Assembly: GCA_026706665.1 (NCBI GenBank)
Contig: JAPOYI010000152.1
Location: 1-64,000, forward strand
DNA from: Gammaproteobacteria bacterium
Lineage (GTDB): Bacteria > Pseudomonadota > Gammaproteobacteria > Pseudomonadales > Azotimanducaceae
Direction: 5' to 3'
Length of the DNA stretch: 64,000 nucleotides
The translations under genes and the position numbers were made by a program. Positions 8,277-17,818 of this stretch are shown here, piece by piece. Every line of letters starts with the position of its first letter. The first letter of the stretch is position 1. The notes beneath the pieces were generated by a model. It was not told the origin of the DNA. It worked only from the letters and a program-made list of their open reading frames with translations, and did no database searches.

Positions 8277-9533
8277 ATGGGCTACCAGCACATTGTCGTC
8301 CCCGACAAAGGCGAGAAGATCACCGTCAACGGCGGCGGCAACCTGAATGTCCCGGATCATCCCATCATTCCCTTCATCGAGGGCGACGGCATCGGCGTCG
8401 ACATTTCGCCCGTCATGATCAGGGTGGTCGACGAGGCCGTAAGCAAGAGCTACGACGGCCAGCGCTCGATCTCGTGGATGGAAGTGTACGCCGGAGAAAA
8501 GGCGGTGCGCCTGTATGGCGAGAATCAATGGCTGCCGGACGAGACGGTCGACGCGATGCGCGAGTTTGTCGTCGGGATAAAGGGTCCGATGACGACGCCG
8601 GTAGGCGGCGGAATCCGCTCGCTCAACGTTGCCTTGCGGCAGGTGCTCGACCTCTACGTCTGCCAGCGGCCCGTCCGCTGGCTGAAGGGCGTGCCGAGTC
8701 CCGTGAAGTCGCCGGAAAAGACCGACATGACGATCTTTCGCGAGAACACGGAAGACATCTACGCGGGCGTCGAATGGGAGGCGGACTCGGCGGAGGCCGA
8801 CAAGGTCATCCATTTCCTGCAGGAAGAAATGGGCGTGCAGAAGATCCGTTTCCCGGAACACTGCGGTGTCGGGATCAAGCCGATTTCCGTCGAAGGCACC
8901 CAGCGCCTCGTGCGCAAGGCGTTGCAGTACGCGATCGCGGAAGATCGCGACTCGGTGACATTCGTGCACAAGGGCAACATCATGAAATTCACCGAGGGCG
9001 CGTTCAAGGACTGGGGCTACGAGCTCGCCGCCTCCGAATTCGGCGCGACGCTACTGGACGGCGGCCCCTGGCACGAACTGACGAATCCGAACACCGGCAG
9101 GCAGATCGTCATCAAGGACATGATCGCCGACGCGATGCTGCAGCAGATCCTCACGCGCCCCGACGAGTACGATGTCATCGCGACACCGAACCTGAACGGC
9201 GACTACCTGTCCGATGCCCTGGCGGCCCAGGTCGGCGGCATCGGCATCGCCCCGGGCGCCAACATCGGCGATACGGTCGCGCTGTTCGAGGCCACCCATG
9301 GCACCGCGCCGAAATACGCGGGCCAGGACAAGGTCAATCCGGGCTCACTCATTCTTTCCGCGGAAATGATGCTGCGGCACATGGGCTGGCGCGAAGCCGC
9401 CGACGCGATCGTGCGTGGGATGGAAGCCGCCATTTCCAAGGGCACTGTCACTTACGATTTTGAACGGCTCATGACGGGTGCCACCTTGCTCAGGTGTTCG
9501 GAGTTCGGAGACGCGATCATCGCGGAGATGTAG
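8277..9533 (+). CDS. icd: Isocitrate dehydrogenase (NADP+)
   Basis: A 418-residue NADP-dependent isocitrate dehydrogenase of the TCA cycle, close in length to E. coli Icd. Features: the substrate loop [11 protein letters not shown], whose serine is the AceK phosphorylation site in enteric enzymes; [11 protein letters not shown]; the catalytic segment [20 protein letters not shown]; and the coenzyme motif [16 protein letters not shown] 8277 is preceded by TTGGAG at 8265-8270; the 14 codons further upstream are not conserved in the family and overlap the -10 element. With aceA 7 kb away it sets the split of isocitrate between the TCA cycle and the glyoxylate shunt. No aceK gene is in this window. 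Confidence 0.97.
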   Translation: MGYQHIVVPDKGEKITVNGGGNLNVPDHPIIPFIEGDGIGVDISPVMIRVVDEAVSKSYDGQRSISWMEVYAGEKAVRLYGENQWLPDETVDAMREFVVGIKGPMTTPVGGGIRSLNVALRQVLDLYVCQRPVRWLKGVPSPVKSPEKTDMTIFRENTEDIYAGVEWEADSAEADKVIHFLQEEMGVQKIRFPEHCGVGIKPISVEGTQRLVRKALQYAIAEDRDSVTFVHKGNIMKFTEGAFKDWGYELAASEFGATLLDGGPWHELTNPNTGRQIVIKDMIADAMLQQILTRPDEYDVIATPNLNGDYLSDALAAQVGGIGIAPGANIGDTVALFEATHGTAPKYAGQDKVNPGSLILSAEMMLRHMGWREAADAIVRGMEAAISKGTVTYDFERLMTGATLLRCSEFGDAIIAEM

Positions 9534-9586
9534 CCCCGCCCGTTCGACCCCGGAGCGATGGCCTTTCGGGTCAGCGCCATGAAATC

Positions 9587-9613
9587 CGACGGCCCTTCGG
9601 GCCCGTCGCTTTT
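9587..9613 (+). terminator. Rho-independent terminator after icd
   Basis: A stem of CGACGGCCC and GGGCCCGTCG with a TTC loop and one bulged C is followed by CTTTT. It lies 53 bases after the icd stop and 20 bases before the moaE stop on the opposite strand, so it may serve both converging units, although the minus-strand side has only a short T run. Confidence 0.65.
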
Positions 9614-9627
9614 CACCCCGCCCAAGC

Positions 9628-10101
9628 CTACCTATCGTCCTGCCAGTGCTTCGCCCGCTCGAAATCGTCGCCCGTGGAGCGGATCCAGGTGCCTTCGGAC
9701 CCGGTTTGGACCTCCTTTTTCCAGAACACGGCCTTCGTCTTGAGCATGTCCATGACGTATTCGCAACCGGCGAACGCCGCTCCCCGGTGCGCGGATGCCG
9801 CCAGCACGAGCACGATCTGGTCTCCCGGCTCAAGATCCCCCACGCGGTGCACGACGACCACGTCCTGCAACGGCCAGCGTTCGCGCGCCCGGCCGATGAT
9901 CTCTTCGATACTCGACTCCGTCATGCCCGGATAATGCTCGAGAAAGAGCCGGGAGACTTCCTCGCCAGCCCTCGCGCGATCCCGGACGAGCCCGGCGAAT
10001 GCGACGATGCCACCCGCGGTGCCGCCAATACGTTGTCGAAGGCTGTTCCATTCGCGCGCCAGGGAGAAGTCCTGCTCCTGTATGCGAACGGTCACCCGCA
10101 T
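9628..10101 (-). CDS. moaE: Molybdopterin synthase catalytic subunit MoaE
   Basis: A 157-residue large subunit of molybdopterin synthase, which transfers sulfur from the MoaD thiocarboxylate to precursor Z (cPMP) to make the dithiolene of molybdopterin. Family phrases are clear: GGIVAFAGLVRD at the start of the core, LEHYPGMTE, VVVVHRVGDLEPGDQIVLV, and the active-site lysine region MDMLKTKAVFWKKE near the end. It is the last gene of moaC-moaD-moaE; only two bases separate it from moaD, whose terminal GGAGG serves as its ribosome-binding site. Confidence 0.95.
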   Translation of the reverse strand: MRVTVRIQEQDFSLAREWNSLRQRIGGTAGGIVAFAGLVRDRARAGEEVSRLFLEHYPGMTESSIEEIIGRARERWPLQDVVVVHRVGDLEPGDQIVLVLAASAHRGAAFAGCEYVMDMLKTKAVFWKKEVQTGSEGTWIRSTGDDFERAKHWQDDR

Positions 10102-10103
10102 GC

Positions 10104-10364
10104 TCAGCCTCCGGTCACTGGCGGCATGAACGCAACTTCATCACCGGCCGACAGCACCGACTCTTCTCCATCGTGGACGAGACGACGGTTGACGGCCACG
10201 CGGATGTCGGCCCCGCCAATCGCCGCCATCTGATCCTCATCCAGACGGCTTGCGAGACATCGTCGAAGATCGTCGAGACTCGCGCCATCGTCGATGTCGA
10301 GGTCGAGAACATCGTTGTCTACGGCCTCCCGGAGCGAGGCGAAAAAAACGGCTCGAACCTTCAT
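10104..10364 (-). CDS. moaD: Molybdopterin synthase sulfur carrier MoaD
   Basis: An 86-residue ubiquitin-fold sulfur carrier ending in the functional Gly-Gly (PPVTGG), which is adenylated and thiocarboxylated before donating sulfur in MoaE. The beta-grasp pattern is visible ([14 protein letters not shown], then [11 protein letters not shown]). The ATG at 10364 overlaps the moaC stop as ATGA, fixing the start despite a long open frame upstream. Confidence 0.93.
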   Translation of the reverse strand: MKVRAVFFASLREAVDNDVLDLDIDDGASLDDLRRCLASRLDEDQMAAIGGADIRVAVNRRLVHDGEESVLSAGDEVAFMPPVTGG

Positions 10365-10831
10365 CGGCGCCACGCCCCGCTCGCGCCGCCCTCCTTGGCG
10401 ACGAGTTGCACGCTCTCGATGCGCATGCCGCGGTCCATGGATTTGCACATGTCGTAGACCGTCAGGGAGGCGATGCTCGCAGCCGTCAATGCCTCCATCT
10501 CGACGCCGGTCCTGGCGCTCACCTTGCACTGTGCCTCGATCCGTAGCCTGTCCTCGCCGAGAACCTCGAAGTCCACCGTCACCGTGGACAGCGGCAGCGG
10601 GTGGCACAGCGGTATGAGTTCGCTGGTGCGCTTGGCGGCCTGGATCCCCGCGATTCGCGCGGCGGCGAGGACATCGCCTTTCGGCACATTGCCGGACCGG
10701 ATCTCGGCCAACGTCGCGGGACGCATCGCGAGGATCGCCTGCGCGCGTGCCGTGCGCACGGTGACTGCCTTGTCCGACACGTCCACCATGCGCGCCGCGC
10801 CATCGTCGCCGATATGTGTGAGCCGCGCCAT
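10361..10831 (-). CDS. moaC: Cyclic pyranopterin monophosphate synthase MoaC
   Basis: A 156-residue enzyme converting the MoaA product 3',8-cyclo-7,8-dihydro-GTP into cPMP, an early step of molybdenum cofactor synthesis. Diagnostic segments are [31 protein letters not shown] with the conserved Cys-His, and [23 protein letters not shown] start at ATG 10831 (MARLTHIG), the usual MoaC beginning; the 41 codons before it are not conserved. MoaA and MoaB are not in the window. Divergent from mnmA with a 110-base gap. Confidence 0.95.
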   Translation of the reverse strand: MARLTHIGDDGAARMVDVSDKAVTVRTARAQAILAMRPATLAEIRSGNVPKGDVLAAARIAGIQAAKRTSELIPLCHPLPLSTVTVDFEVLGEDRLRIEAQCKVSARTGVEMEALTAASIASLTVYDMCKSMDRGMRIESVQLVAKEGGASGAWRR

Positions 10832-10941
10832 GCCCGCGATTACAAACCAGGGCGCAGTCTCCGCGCAACCGCGCACCTCTCGGCAAACCCAAAGCACGCG
10901 TACAATATCCATCCCTCTTCCGATGTGGGACAAGGTACTCG

Positions 10942-12036
10942 GTGACGGGCGCAAAGGTGATCGTCGGCATGTCGGGCGGCGTCGATTCGGCTGTCGCCGC
11001 CCTCCTTCTCCTGCGACAGGGATACCGCGTCGAAGGGATGTTCATGAAGAACTGGGACGAGGACGACGACGAGGAGTACTGCACCGCCGAAATCGACCGC
11101 GACGATGCGCGGGCGGTGTGCGCGCAGCTCGGGATCAGGTTGCACGAGGCGAATTTCGCGGCCGAGTACTGGGACAATGTCTTCGATCGCTTTCTCGCCG
11201 AGTACGCGGCGGGACGCACGCCGAATCCCGACGTGCTCTGCAACCGGGAAATCAAGTTCAACCTCTTTCTCGACTATGCCCGGTTGCTGGGGGCGGACAT
11301 GATCGCCACCGGACACTATGTGCGTTCATCGCATGCCGACGGCGAGTTCCGGCTTCTGAAAGGCGTGGACCGGGACAAGGACCAGAGCTATTTCCTGCAG
11401 GCCGTGCCGGCCGAACAGCTCGCGCCTTGCCTCTTCCCGCTCGGCGAAATGATGAAGCACGAAGTGAGGCGCATGGCCAGGGACGCCGGCCTGCCCGTCC
11501 ACGACAAGAAGGACAGCACCGGAATCTGCTTTATCGGGGAGCGCCGCTTCGCCGAGTTCCTCGCGCGATACCTGCCCGAGAGCCAAGGGCGCATCGTGGA
11601 CGCCGAAGGGGAAACCCTCGGCGCGCATCGAGGCGTGGCCTACTATACGCTTGGCCAGCGCCAGGGCCTCGGCATCGGAGGCCGCGTCAACCGGCCGGAA
11701 GCCCCCTGGTACGTGGTCTCCAAGGACGCCCGCCACAATGAACTCGTGGCAAGCCAGGACCAGGCTGACCTCATGAGCCAGAGCCTCAGCGCCGAAGAAA
11801 TGAACTGGCTCGCCCACGTCGAGCCGCCCTTCCGCTGTGCCGCCAAGGTGCGCTACGGGCAGTCCGACCAGGCATGCTTCGTGACATCGAATGGTCACGG
11901 CATCCGCGTCGATTTCGAATCGCCCCAGCGCGCCATCGCCCCGGGGCAGTACGTCTGCCTCTACGACGGCGACCGGTGCCTCGGCGGCGGCGTGATCGCG
12001 GAGGCGAAGGCCTGTCGAGCGAGGGCGGTGGCGTAA
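10942..12036 (+). CDS. mnmA: tRNA-specific 2-thiouridylase MnmA
   Basis: A 364-residue enzyme that thiolates U34 of tRNA-Lys, Glu and Gln, taking sulfur from the TusE relay. The PP-loop SGGVDS is at residues 11-16, MFMKNWDE follows, and the two catalytic cysteines are seen in [11 protein letters not shown] and [15 protein letters not shown] and the KDQSYFL tRNA-recognition segment are present. It starts with GTG at 10942. TACAAT at 10901-10906 is a possible -10. The stop TAA shares its last A with the purB start ATG, the common MnmA-PurB arrangement. Confidence 0.96.
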   Translation: MTGAKVIVGMSGGVDSAVAALLLLRQGYRVEGMFMKNWDEDDDEEYCTAEIDRDDARAVCAQLGIRLHEANFAAEYWDNVFDRFLAEYAAGRTPNPDVLCNREIKFNLFLDYARLLGADMIATGHYVRSSHADGEFRLLKGVDRDKDQSYFLQAVPAEQLAPCLFPLGEMMKHEVRRMARDAGLPVHDKKDSTGICFIGERRFAEFLARYLPESQGRIVDAEGETLGAHRGVAYYTLGQRQGLGIGGRVNRPEAPWYVVSKDARHNELVASQDQADLMSQSLSAEEMNWLAHVEPPFRCAAKVRYGQSDQACFVTSNGHGIRVDFESPQRAIAPGQYVCLYDGDRCLGGGVIAEAKACRARAVA

Positions 12037-13412
12037 TGGACCGGGGTTCCATGACCGCCATCTCGCCGCTGGACGGGCGCTATCGCTCGCGCGTGGCCGC
12101 GCTCGCGCCACTCACCAGCGAGTTCGGCCTCATGCGCAACCGCGTGATGGTGGAGATCGAGTGGTTCCTGCACCTCGCGGCCGAGGAGCAGATAGCGGAA
12201 CTTCCGGAACCCGGAGGCGACGCCAGGCGTGCCGCACGCGCTATCTGGCAGGACTTCACGGTGGCCGACGCGGAGCGCATCCGGGACATCGAGCGCACCA
12301 CCAACCACGACGTCAAGGCGGTCGAGTATTTCGTCAAGGAGCGGATCGAGGGCATGTCGCCCGGGCACCTGGAGTTCGTGCACTTCGGCTGCACCTCCGA
12401 AGACATCAACAACCTCGCCTACGCCGTGATGCTGAAACGCGCGCGGGAAGAGGTCATGGCACCCTCGATGCGCGAACTCATCGAGAACCTGAGGCAACTC
12501 GCGGCAGCGACAGCGGGCGCGCCGATGCTTGCCCGAACGCACGGACAGGCCGCTTCGCCCACCACGGTCGGCAAGGAGATTTCGGTCTTCGTCGCCCGGC
12601 TCGAACGACAGCTCAACGGATTCGAGGGTGTTGGAATCCTCGGCAAGATGAACGGGGCCGTCGGAAACTACAACGCGCACTTCGCCGCCTTCCCCGAAAT
12701 CGACTGGCCCGCCCTCGCCGCCCGCTTCGTCGAGGGCCTGGGATTGAGTTTCAACGCATACACCACCCAGATCGAGCCCCACGACTACATCGCCGAGTAC
12801 TTCGATGCGCTGACCCGGTTCAATCAGGTCATGCTCGACCTGGCACAGGACGTCTGGGGCTACATCTCCGTCGGCTATTTCAGGAGCCGCCGCGTGGAGG
12901 GAGAAACCGGCAGTTCGACCATGCCGCACAAGGTCAATCCCATCGACTTCGAGAATGCCGAAGGCAACCTGGGCATCGCCAACGCACTGATGTCGCACCT
13001 TGCCCGCAAGCTCGCCGTGTCGCGCTGGCAGCGCGATCTTTCCGACTCGACCGCGCTCAGGGCCGTGGGAACGTGCCTCGGCCATTCCCTCGTGGCCTAC
13101 ACCTCCGCGCTGCGAGGCATAGGCAAGCTCGAACTGGATGCCGAGCGGCTGCAACAGGATCTGGACAACAGTTGGGAAGTGTTGGCAGAGGCCGTGCAGA
13201 CCGTGATGCGCAGGGAAGGACTGGAGGAACCCTACGAACGCCTGAAGGAACTGACACGCGGGCGAGAGCTGGACGAGGCCTCCTTCAAGGCACTCATCGA
13301 AGGGCTTGGTCTGCCTTCGCCCGCGCTGGAAGCGTTGCGGCGCCTGACCCCGGCAGACTACACGGGACGGGCGCAACGCCTCGCGGAAATGCTCACCCAG
13401 CCGGATTCCTGA
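12036..13412 (+). CDS. purB: Adenylosuccinate lyase
   Basis: A 458-residue fumarase/aspartase-superfamily lyase acting twice in purine synthesis (SAICAR to AICAR, adenylosuccinate to AMP). Signature GSSTMPHKVNPIDFEN carries the catalytic serine loop; LTAISPLDGRY-type start, TTNHDVKAVEYF and VHFGCTSEDINN are typical of the gammaproteobacterial class. ATG 12036 overlaps the mnmA stop; a second ATG at 12051 (MTAISP) is also possible and would shorten the protein by five residues. Confidence 0.96.
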   Translation: MDRGSMTAISPLDGRYRSRVAALAPLTSEFGLMRNRVMVEIEWFLHLAAEEQIAELPEPGGDARRAARAIWQDFTVADAERIRDIERTTNHDVKAVEYFVKERIEGMSPGHLEFVHFGCTSEDINNLAYAVMLKRAREEVMAPSMRELIENLRQLAAATAGAPMLARTHGQAASPTTVGKEISVFVARLERQLNGFEGVGILGKMNGAVGNYNAHFAAFPEIDWPALAARFVEGLGLSFNAYTTQIEPHDYIAEYFDALTRFNQVMLDLAQDVWGYISVGYFRSRRVEGETGSSTMPHKVNPIDFENAEGNLGIANALMSHLARKLAVSRWQRDLSDSTALRAVGTCLGHSLVAYTSALRGIGKLELDAERLQQDLDNSWEVLAEAVQTVMRREGLEEPYERLKELTRGRELDEASFKALIEGLGLPSPALEALRRLTPADYTGRAQRLAEMLTQPDS

Positions 13413-13429
13413 CGGCGCACGCACGGCAG

Positions 13430-13855
13430 ATGGAGTTTCGCGTCACCGAGGCGGACTGGCGTGTCCGGGAAACTGACCTGATGGCGGTCCGCAATGCCGT
13501 GTTCGTCGATGAGCAGGGCGTTCCCCCGGAACTGGAATCGGATGGACGCGACGCGGAGGCCACCCATTTCCTCGCCACCAACGAAGCCGGGAATCCCGTT
13601 GGCACGGCACGCCTGCTGGCCGACGGTCAGATCGGGCGCATTGCCGTATTGCCCGAGTTCCGGCGCCGTGGTCTCGCCCGCCGCCTCCTCGGCCTGGCCA
13701 TGGACTCTGCCCGCGCGCGAGGCGACCGCCGGGTCTGGCTGCACGCGCAACACGACGCGACCGACCTCTATCTGCAAGCCGGGTTCCGCTTCGTCGGCGA
13801 ACGCTTCATCGAGGCGGGAATATCGCACATCGGGATGGAGCGCGACCTGGGCTAG
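13430..13855 (+). CDS. GNAT family N-acetyltransferase
   Basis: A 141-residue single-domain GNAT acetyltransferase. The acetyl-CoA-binding motif A is IAVLPEFRRRGLARRLL, preceded by the substrate-side segment VFVDEQGVPPELESDG that marks a common proteobacterial subgroup, and followed by WLHAQHDATDLYLQAGFRFVG. The acceptor molecule is not known. It starts 17 bases after purB and is probably co-transcribed with mnmA-purB. Its stop codon runs into the first copy of a 38-base direct repeat. Confidence 0.85.
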   Translation: MEFRVTEADWRVRETDLMAVRNAVFVDEQGVPPELESDGRDAEATHFLATNEAGNPVGTARLLADGQIGRIAVLPEFRRRGLARRLLGLAMDSARARGDRRVWLHAQHDATDLYLQAGFRFVGERFIEAGISHIGMERDLG

Positions 13856-13966
13856 CGGACCCGGATTTGGAGCGCCGCCCCTACCCGGCAAGCGGTACTA
13901 CTCGGCGAGATCGTGGGCGGCGACCAAGGCGGACCCGGATTTGGAGCGCCGCCCCTACCCGGCAAG
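13855..13966. repeat. 38-base direct repeat, two copies 74 bases apart
   Basis: The same 38 bases occur at 13855-13892 and 13929-13966, beginning GCGGACCCGGATTTGGAG and ending CTACCCGGCAAG, with no mismatch. Copy one begins in the GNAT stop codon; copy two carries, on the minus strand, the last codons and stop of the degenerate ATPase gene. The 36 bases between are unrelated. The core is G+C-rich with GGAGCGCCGCCCC. It may be one of the dispersed intergenic repeats found in proteobacterial genomes or a local duplication. Confidence 0.8.
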
Positions 13967-15140
13967 GGCGATAAGTTGCGAGAGCAGCGTCGGCAGACCC
14001 ATTGCCTCTACACCGGCGCTCTTCGGGTAGCGATCTTCCCTTCCATGCACAATGATCGCCCGGTCCGGTTTCACATCGTCGAAGGCGGTAGGCAAGGCAC
14101 GGTCCGTGGTCGCCCACCCGCGCCTGATCTCGATGGCCCATCTCCGGTTGTTCGGCATGTCGAGAACAAGATCGAGCTCCACGCCGGTCGCTGTGCGGTA
14201 GAAACTCGCTTCCGTCCGTTCCGGCACCGCGCGAAGCACCGTTTCGATCACGAAGCCCTTCCAACTCGGTCCGGCAACGGGGTGGCCAAGGACCGCTTCC
14301 CGATCGTCGAGACGCAGCAGCGTGTGCACGAGGCCGCTATCTCGCACGTATGTCCTGGGAGACTTCACAAGCCGTGTACGCGTGTTGACGTGAAGCGGCT
14401 GCAGGCGGCGGACAAGAAGCAGGTCGACCAGGAGGTCCAGATAGCGGGCAAGGGCGAGGCCCCGCGCAAGCGGAGCGGCGTTCCAGGGAGAACCCTGGGC
14501 ATGCGCCAGCATGGTCCAGAACCGGCGCAGGGTTGCCGCCGGTATCCGCGGCCCCAGCATGGGAATGTCCCGCTCCAGGTAGGTGGAGACGAAATTGGCT
14601 CGCCAAGTCGCGCTCTCACGGTCGCTCGTCGCGAGAAAGCTGCGTGGAAAGCCCCCGCGGACCCATAGCCGACCGATCTGCCCGCCGCCAAGTTCCCGTG
14701 CGTCAAACGGCCCGAGTTCAAGTGTCCCGACGCGTCCCGCCAGCGTTTCCCCCGTCTGGCGCAACAGTTCAACCGAGGCCGAACCAAGCAGCAGGAACTG
14801 CCCCACACCCTCGCCGGCCCGAATCCGTTCATCTATTGCGCCCCTATTGCGCCCCGAAGCACCTGGAACAGCGTTGGCATACGATGAATCTCGTCAAGCA
14901 CGACCAGGCGTCCCCGATGTTCGGCCAGATACGCACCCTGGGTCCGCCAGCTTCTCGATGTCAACCGGATTCTCAAAGGTCGAGATACACTCCCGGATGT
15001 TCCCTGTCCTCGGCAGCAATAGCACGGGCCAACGTTGTCTTGCCCACCTGCCTCGGGCCCACAAGCAACACAGCCGGGAAAATACGCAAGTATTCCTCGA
15101 CCCGTTGACCGAGGTGACGAGTGATTGATGTCATCGACAT
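13955..15140 (-). pseudogene. AAA ATPase with DUF4143 domain, decayed by three insertions
   Basis: Read across frames this is a roughly 390-residue AAA_14/DUF4143 protein. Start MSMTSITRHLG at 15140; P-loop GPRQVGKTTLA; Walker B VVLDEIHR; sensor LLLGSAS; C-terminal DUF4143 with nuclease-like FYRTATGVELDLVLD and WAIEIRRG. An extra base near 14975-14977 breaks YLDL/ENPVDIEK, another near 14935-14943 breaks LADPG/AYLAEHRG, and an 11-base tandem duplication at 14833-14854 breaks LRGAI/DERIRAG. Removing the three insertions restores one frame. Intact members are often carried on mobile regions and have been proposed as toxin/antitoxin-like or regulatory ATPases; here it should be inactive. Confidence 0.85.
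14833..14854 (-). repeat. 11-base tandem duplication inside the ATPase pseudogene
   Basis: CTATTGCGCCC occurs twice in direct tandem (14833-14843 and 14844-14854). Deleting one copy joins LRGAI to DERIRAG in the expected frame, so the duplication is the inactivating change at this point. Confidence 0.85.
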
Positions 15141-15339
15141 GTTTGCAACTATGGAACGCGATGCCGGAATTACAACTTTGTTGCGTCAGCAGACGACGCC
15201 AACGCTTTGCTCGCATCGCGGGCAGGCGACCAAGGAAGCCGCAATCCACTGTCTCGCGATGGAACTCCACCTGGGGTCGCGGACATGCCCCGATCATGAA
15301 ACCGTAGCGCTATCCCCGCGAATCGGGGTGCCATTCCGA

Positions 15340-16164
15340 CTAACGATCCGCCCGCGTCGCGCATGGCCGATGGAGGTAGACGACTACGGTCGCGTTGTCC
15401 TGCCGGGGCATCCGTTTGGCGCGGACCGCGCCGATCAGCGCCGTAACCATCGCCGCAGGTGAGGTTGCATTCGCTGTGGCGATGGCCGCGATCTCGTTCT
15501 CGCCCAGTGTCTCGATCCCGTCGCTCGCGACGATCAGGACATCGCCTGGTTCCAATTCGACGGCGTCGTCCTGCAGGTCGATCAACGGGATGTCAGCACC
15601 CATGACAACCGAACGCAGCCGACGGTGGCGCCCGTCCACCGCGGCCTCGCCAGGCGTCATGTAGCCAAGCTCCACCAGTTGCCTGAGCAGCGGCGTCATG
15701 GAATGGTCCCGGTTGAGGCGCACAAGCTTCCCGTTCGAAAGGCGCCACATCGGGGAGTCACCGACGCTGAGCCAGCGCAGGAATCGACCGCCAGCGATGT
15801 GCGCGGCGACCAGGGTCGCCCCCATCCCACGGAGGGAAGGGCTTTGCCGGGCGGCGTTCGCGACGGTCCGGTTGGCGCGCCACAGGCTGTCTTCCAGGCG
15901 TTCCGAGATCGCGCCCCGCGTGTTACGAAGTCCTTCGACGAAGGCCTCGATGACGGTCCGGCTCGCCGTCGCCCCGCCCGCGTGTCCTCCCATGCCATCG
16001 GCAACGAGCAGCACGCGTTGCTCGCCGATGCGTCGGAAGCCCGGATCCACGACCCAGCCATAGCTGTCCTGCTGCTCATGCCTCCGGCCCTGCAGCTGGC
16101 CGCCAGCGCAGCCGGGAGGTCCCTGCACGGCGTCCCGATCAGGTTCCTGATAGGTCTGTGACAA
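15340..16164 (-). CDS. PP2C-family protein serine/threonine phosphatase
   Basis: A 274-residue PPM/PP2C phosphatase expected to dephosphorylate Ser/Thr on cytoplasmic proteins using two metal ions. Motifs in order: [11 protein letters not shown] near residue 30, the metal-binding [29 protein letters not shown], and near the end [10 protein letters not shown] and QDNATVVVV. The first visible start is TTG 16164, with GGGAG six bases upstream. No Ser/Thr kinase gene lies alongside, so the partner is not apparent. Some 200 bases separate its stop from the ATPase pseudogene; they contain a small hairpin (CCCCG/CGGGG near 15317-15331) and no gene. Confidence 0.88.
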   Translation of the reverse strand: MSQTYQEPDRDAVQGPPGCAGGQLQGRRHEQQDSYGWVVDPGFRRIGEQRVLLVADGMGGHAGGATASRTVIEAFVEGLRNTRGAISERLEDSLWRANRTVANAARQSPSLRGMGATLVAAHIAGGRFLRWLSVGDSPMWRLSNGKLVRLNRDHSMTPLLRQLVELGYMTPGEAAVDGRHRRLRSVVMGADIPLIDLQDDAVELEPGDVLIVASDGIETLGENEIAAIATANATSPAAMVTALIGAVRAKRMPRQDNATVVVYLHRPCATRADR

Positions 16165-16254
16165 GTCAATCTCCCGTATCTGTCACGGCTGTTCCAAGGA
16201 CCAAAAGCGACGCGGATTCATCGCCGGACCGACATCCGTAGCGAGAAATTTCAC

Positions 16255-16274
16255 CACCATGGCCCCGCATGGTG
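16255..16274 (+). promoter_or_regulatory. Inverted repeat in the aceA leader
   Basis: CACCATG and CATGGTG form a perfect 7-base inverted repeat around a six-base loop, about 90 bases before the aceA start. It could be an operator half-site pair or a hairpin in the 5' leader. There is no T run after it, so termination is unlikely. Function is a guess from position. Confidence 0.35.
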
Positions 16275-16363
16275 CAAAATTAGGACTTACACCCCGGATG
16301 TTCAAAATCCTTCGGCGCGACCCCACGCCGACGGCCCTTGCTTTTTTAGGAGAGGAGACCCGA

Positions 16364-17680
16364 ATGGCACTGCACTATGTTCCCCGCAAGTCGCGGGATG
16401 AACAAATCCGTGAACTGGAGCACGAGTGGGAGACGAATGCGCGCTGGGCCGACGTCAAGCGAGGCTACCGTGCCGAGGATGTCGTGAAACTCCGTGGCAC
16501 GATCCCACATCGAAGCATGCTCGCGGCCCACGGGGCGGACAAGCTGTGGGAATACCTGCAGACCGACGACTACGTCAACGCGCTCGGCGCCGTTACCGGC
16601 GGACAGGCGGTGCAACAGGTAAAGGCCGGCATCAAGGCGATCTACCTTTCGGGCTGGCAGGTAGCGGCCGACAACAACACGTCCGAGACCATGTATCCGG
16701 ACCAGTCGCTGTACGCCGTGAACTCGGTGCCCCAGGTGGTCAACCGCATCAACAACGCGTTCCGGCGCGCGGACGAGATCCAGTGGGCGAGCGGCATCGA
16801 CGATGGAATCGACTTCTATGCCCCCATCGTGGCGGACGCCGAAGCTGGATTCGGGGGCGTATTGAACGCGTTCGAACTGATGAAGGCGATGATCTCGGCC
16901 GGCGCCGCCGGCGTGCATTTCGAGGACCAGCTCGCCTCCGTCAAGAAATGTGGACACATGGGTGGCAAGGTCCTGGTCCCGACCAAGGAAGCGGTGCAGA
17001 AACTGATCGCCGCCCGTCTCGCGGCTGACGTCTGTGACGTTCCCACAGTCCTCATGGCCCGCACCGACGCGATGGCGGCGGATATGGTGGTCAGCGATGT
17101 CGACGAGTGCGAGGAACCGTTCCTGACCGGCGAACGGACGCCGGAAGGCTTCTACCGGACGCACGCCGGCATGGACCAGGCAGTGGCCCGGGGCCTCGCC
17201 TACGCGCCGTACGCCGATCTCATCTGGTGCGAGACCGCGGTACCCGATCTCGACGAGGCCAGGCAATTTGCCGAGGCGATCCACAGGGAGTATCCGGACC
17301 AGATGCTGTCCTACAACTGCTCGCCGTCGTTCAACTGGAAGGCAAATATCGACGATGCGACCATCGCCAAATTCCAGAAGGAACTTGCGGCCATGGGCTA
17401 CAGGTTCCAGTTCATTACTCTGGCCGGCATTCACAGCATGTGGTACAGCATGTTCGAACTGACGCGCGGCTACGTCGAGCGGCAGATGTCGGCCTACGTC
17501 GAACTGCAGCAGAAAGAATTTGCGGCCGCCGAAAACGGCTACTCGTTCGTCAGCCACCAGCAGGAAGTCGGCACCGGCTACTTTGACGAAGTGGCGAACG
17601 TGATCCAGGGCGGCGAGTCGTCAGTGACGGCATTGACCGGATCTACCGAAGAGCAGCAGTTCCGGCAGGCACACGGATAG
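16364..17680 (+). CDS. aceA: Isocitrate lyase
   Basis: A 438-residue isocitrate lyase, splitting isocitrate to glyoxylate and succinate in the glyoxylate shunt. The signature [10 protein letters not shown] holds the catalytic cysteine; other family segments are [40 protein letters not shown] and [17 protein letters not shown] 16364 follows AGGAGAGGAG at a good distance; the open frame further upstream is not conserved. No malate synthase gene is adjacent. With icd in the same window it implies growth on acetate or fatty acids. Confidence 0.97.
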   Translation: MALHYVPRKSRDEQIRELEHEWETNARWADVKRGYRAEDVVKLRGTIPHRSMLAAHGADKLWEYLQTDDYVNALGAVTGGQAVQQVKAGIKAIYLSGWQVAADNNTSETMYPDQSLYAVNSVPQVVNRINNAFRRADEIQWASGIDDGIDFYAPIVADAEAGFGGVLNAFELMKAMISAGAAGVHFEDQLASVKKCGHMGGKVLVPTKEAVQKLIAARLAADVCDVPTVLMARTDAMAADMVVSDVDECEEPFLTGERTPEGFYRTHAGMDQAVARGLAYAPYADLIWCETAVPDLDEARQFAEAIHREYPDQMLSYNCSPSFNWKANIDDATIAKFQKELAAMGYRFQFITLAGIHSMWYSMFELTRGYVERQMSAYVELQQKEFAAAENGYSFVSHQQEVGTGYFDEVANVIQGGESSVTALTGSTEEQQFRQAHG

Positions 17681-17690
17681 GAGCCCTCAG

Positions 17691-17709
17691 CCGGGGAATG
17701 TTCCCCCGG
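17691..17709 (+). terminator. Hairpin downstream of aceA
   Basis: CCGGGGAA and TTCCCCCGG form a tight stem with a TG loop and one bulged C, ten bases after the aceA stop. No T run follows, so termination may be Rho-dependent or the hairpin may protect the 3' end. Confidence 0.4.
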
Positions 17710-17768
17710 TCGCTGACGCGTAAGGAAGTGTTGGCATTGCCCCGTCGCCGGATGCGTACTTCCATGCA

Positions 17769-17793
17769 AGCATTCCGTCAGCCAGGGAATGCT
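17769..17793. terminator. Second hairpin between convergent aceA and thrH
   Basis: AGCATTCC and GGAATGCT form a perfect 8-base stem with a nine-base loop, between the convergent aceA and thrH genes. It lacks a clear T tract on either strand. It may act as a shared end signal for both transcripts. Confidence 0.35.
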
Positions 17794-17818
17794 CCCAAAT
17801 AAAGCCAGGAAAAAGAGC

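Noticed and set aside
11961-13424. Long open frame (487 codons) antisense to purB
   Set aside because: It mirrors purB codon for codon on the opposite strand, has no domain, and purB is unmistakable; G+C-rich genes often give such shadows.
15141-15339. Small gene between the ATPase pseudogene and the PP2C gene
   Set aside because: Open frames exist on both strands, but they lack start signals and known motifs; only a weak hairpin is supported.
16346-17557. 403-codon frame antisense to aceA
   Set aside because: Shadow of isocitrate lyase; no motif or ribosome-binding site.
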